Below are positions 17,236-17,831 of a stretch of DNA of 17,831 nt, one piece after another. Both the position numbers and the translations under genes were made by a program. This DNA comes from JBJXHG01 sp046160865. GTDB lineage: Bacteria; Planctomycetota; UBA1135; GCA-002686595. Numbering within the stretch: position 1 is the first letter of the stretch; every line of letters starts with the position of its first letter. The stretch is from assembly GCA_046160865.1 (NCBI GenBank), contig JBJXHG010000083.1, positions 1 to 17,831 on the forward strand, written 5' to 3'. The notes below the pieces were generated by a model. The model had not been told where the DNA came from. It saw only the letters and a list, made by a program, of their open reading frames with translations, and made no database searches.

Positions 17236-17490
17236 ATGGCACGCGTCTGTGAGTTTTGCGGCAAGAGAACCGAAGTCGGTGGCATCATCGCGCGCCGCGG
17301 TCTGGCGAAGCGCAAGGGTGGTGTCGGTCTGAAGACGACCGGCCGGACGCTGCGCAAGTTCAAGCCGAACATCCAACGGGTGCGCGCGATCGTCGACGGT
17401 GAGATCACCCGGGTACGGTTGTGCACGCGTTGCTTGAAGAGCGGGCGCGTGCGCAAGGGTGCGCGCGGACCGCTCGCGACGAAGTCGTAG
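17236..17490 (+). CDS. rpmB: Large-subunit ribosomal protein bL28, zinc-binding form
   Basis: The 84-residue basic protein has the bL28 pattern MARVCEFCGKRTEVGG, KRKGGVGLKTTGRTLRKFKPNIQRVR, and VRLCTRCLKSGRVRKG. Two CxxC pairs (C5/C8 and C63/C66) form the zinc ribbon of the C+ type, in contrast to the zinc-free form found in many zinc-regulated operons. ATG at 17236 has GGAG at 17226-17229. It appears monocistronic, with its own promoter upstream. Confidence 0.96.
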   Translation: MARVCEFCGKRTEVGGIIARRGLAKRKGGVGLKTTGRTLRKFKPNIQRVRAIVDGEITRVRLCTRCLKSGRVRKGARGPLATKS

Positions 17491-17721
17491 CAGTCGCATG
17501 TGAACGCGCTTCGAGCGCGAACCGCGCTCGTTCGTGTCGGCCCTTTTCCTCGAAGTCGGGGGCGCGACCGCAGACGACCCCGGTTGTTCTGCCGCCGGGC
17601 GCGCGACGCCACGCTGGTGCGAGCGGACGCCCTGCGCCTCGCGTGAGTTTCGGCACTGGCTGGTCGGCTGCGGTCGGTCCGCCGCGCACGGCGCGTTCGA
17701 TCGCGCGGCTGCGCTGCACTC
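17491..17721. other. Noncoding stretch after rpmB
   Basis: No convincing coding frame, tRNA or other RNA is seen. CGCGCT-TCG-AGCGCG at 17505-17519 is a 6-bp hairpin shortly after the rpmB stop and may take part in termination, though no T-tract follows directly. The stretch leads into the right repeat. Confidence 0.5.
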
Positions 17722-17831
17722 ACGCTAGTGTCCTGAGTCAGAAGTTCGCTCTCACCAAGGTCGAGATCGTCGTCGCTGGCAAGGCGCGAGGGTGCAGGCA
17801 ACCTGTCAGGTTTCCGAACCCGAGCAACGCC
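17722..17831. repeat. Right copy of 110-bp inverted terminal repeat
   Basis: This is the reverse complement of 20-129 with a single mismatch at 17751. It begins at ACGCTAGTGTCCTGAGTC and runs off the window end, so the true element extends further. Because both copies point outward with the same terminus, a shared multicopy element outside the window is the simplest explanation. Confidence 0.9.

Noticed and set aside
14929..17499. Minus-strand frame of 856 codons opposite the GTPase operon
   Set aside because: It is antisense to four well-supported genes and low-complexity; no domains are visible.
16470..17801. Long minus-strand frame of 443 codons reading out of the right repeat
   Set aside because: It runs antisense to the MglB-like gene and rpmB and is Arg/Ser/Ala-rich with no recognisable domain. 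It is a high-GC shadow frame.
17722..17831. The right repeat as the start of a transposase gene
   Set aside because: One frame reading outward looks mildly protein-like, but it has no clear start and no recognisable transposase motif within the visible bases.

Overview
This is a GC-rich bacterial window with dense, ordinary protein-coding genes. Several traits fit Planctomycetota: secreted proteins with lengthy low-complexity or Ig-like architectures, a propeller protein ending in a C-terminal beta-domain of a kind I associate with that phylum, an MglA/roadblock locus, and frequent GTG/TTG starts. That assignment is an inference from memory; no rRNA or other decisive marker is present. Both ends of the window are the same 110-bp sequence in opposite orientation (20-129 and 17722-17831, one mismatch), so the window most likely lies between two copies of a dispersed repeat or mobile-element end.

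Left part (1-5712). A HepT/DUF86-type toxin gene with an altered 5' end abuts the left repeat; no partner antitoxin is visible. It converges on a minus-strand glycine-cleavage operon. In transcription order this is a tandem array of 21-bp repeats, a sigma70-like promoter with a 17-bp spacer, a single-aptamer glycine riboswitch, gcvT, gcvH, a small two-helix membrane protein whose TTG start overlaps the gcvH stop, and a full-length single-chain gcvP.

Middle (5713-12322). A secreted beta-propeller protein (plus strand) converges on a solitary type IV pilin-like protein (minus strand). The 317-bp gap between them is almost filled by a foldback structure with arms of about 80 bp. Divergent from the pilin gene is an 1165-residue lipoprotein made of eleven Ig-like domains. 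Its last ten domains alternate between two subtypes, giving a super-repeat of about 209 residues.

Right part (12576-17490). A very tight five-gene operon encodes a TPR/coiled-coil membrane protein, a TPR protein with a C-terminal roadblock-like domain, a free roadblock protein, an MglA-type small GTPase fused through a long Pro/Ala-rich linker to a C-terminal membrane anchor, and an MglB-like roadblock protein. It ends in a GC-rich hairpin. It is followed by rpmB (zinc-ribbon form of ribosomal protein bL28), which has its own candidate promoter and a leader able to form two mutually exclusive hairpins.

The tail-anchored MglA GTPase surrounded by three roadblock proteins and two TPR proteins is the strongest candidate for an undescribed system: a membrane-tethered GTPase switch that could set polarity or organise a surface assembly. 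The function is inferred; the gene content and motifs are read directly.
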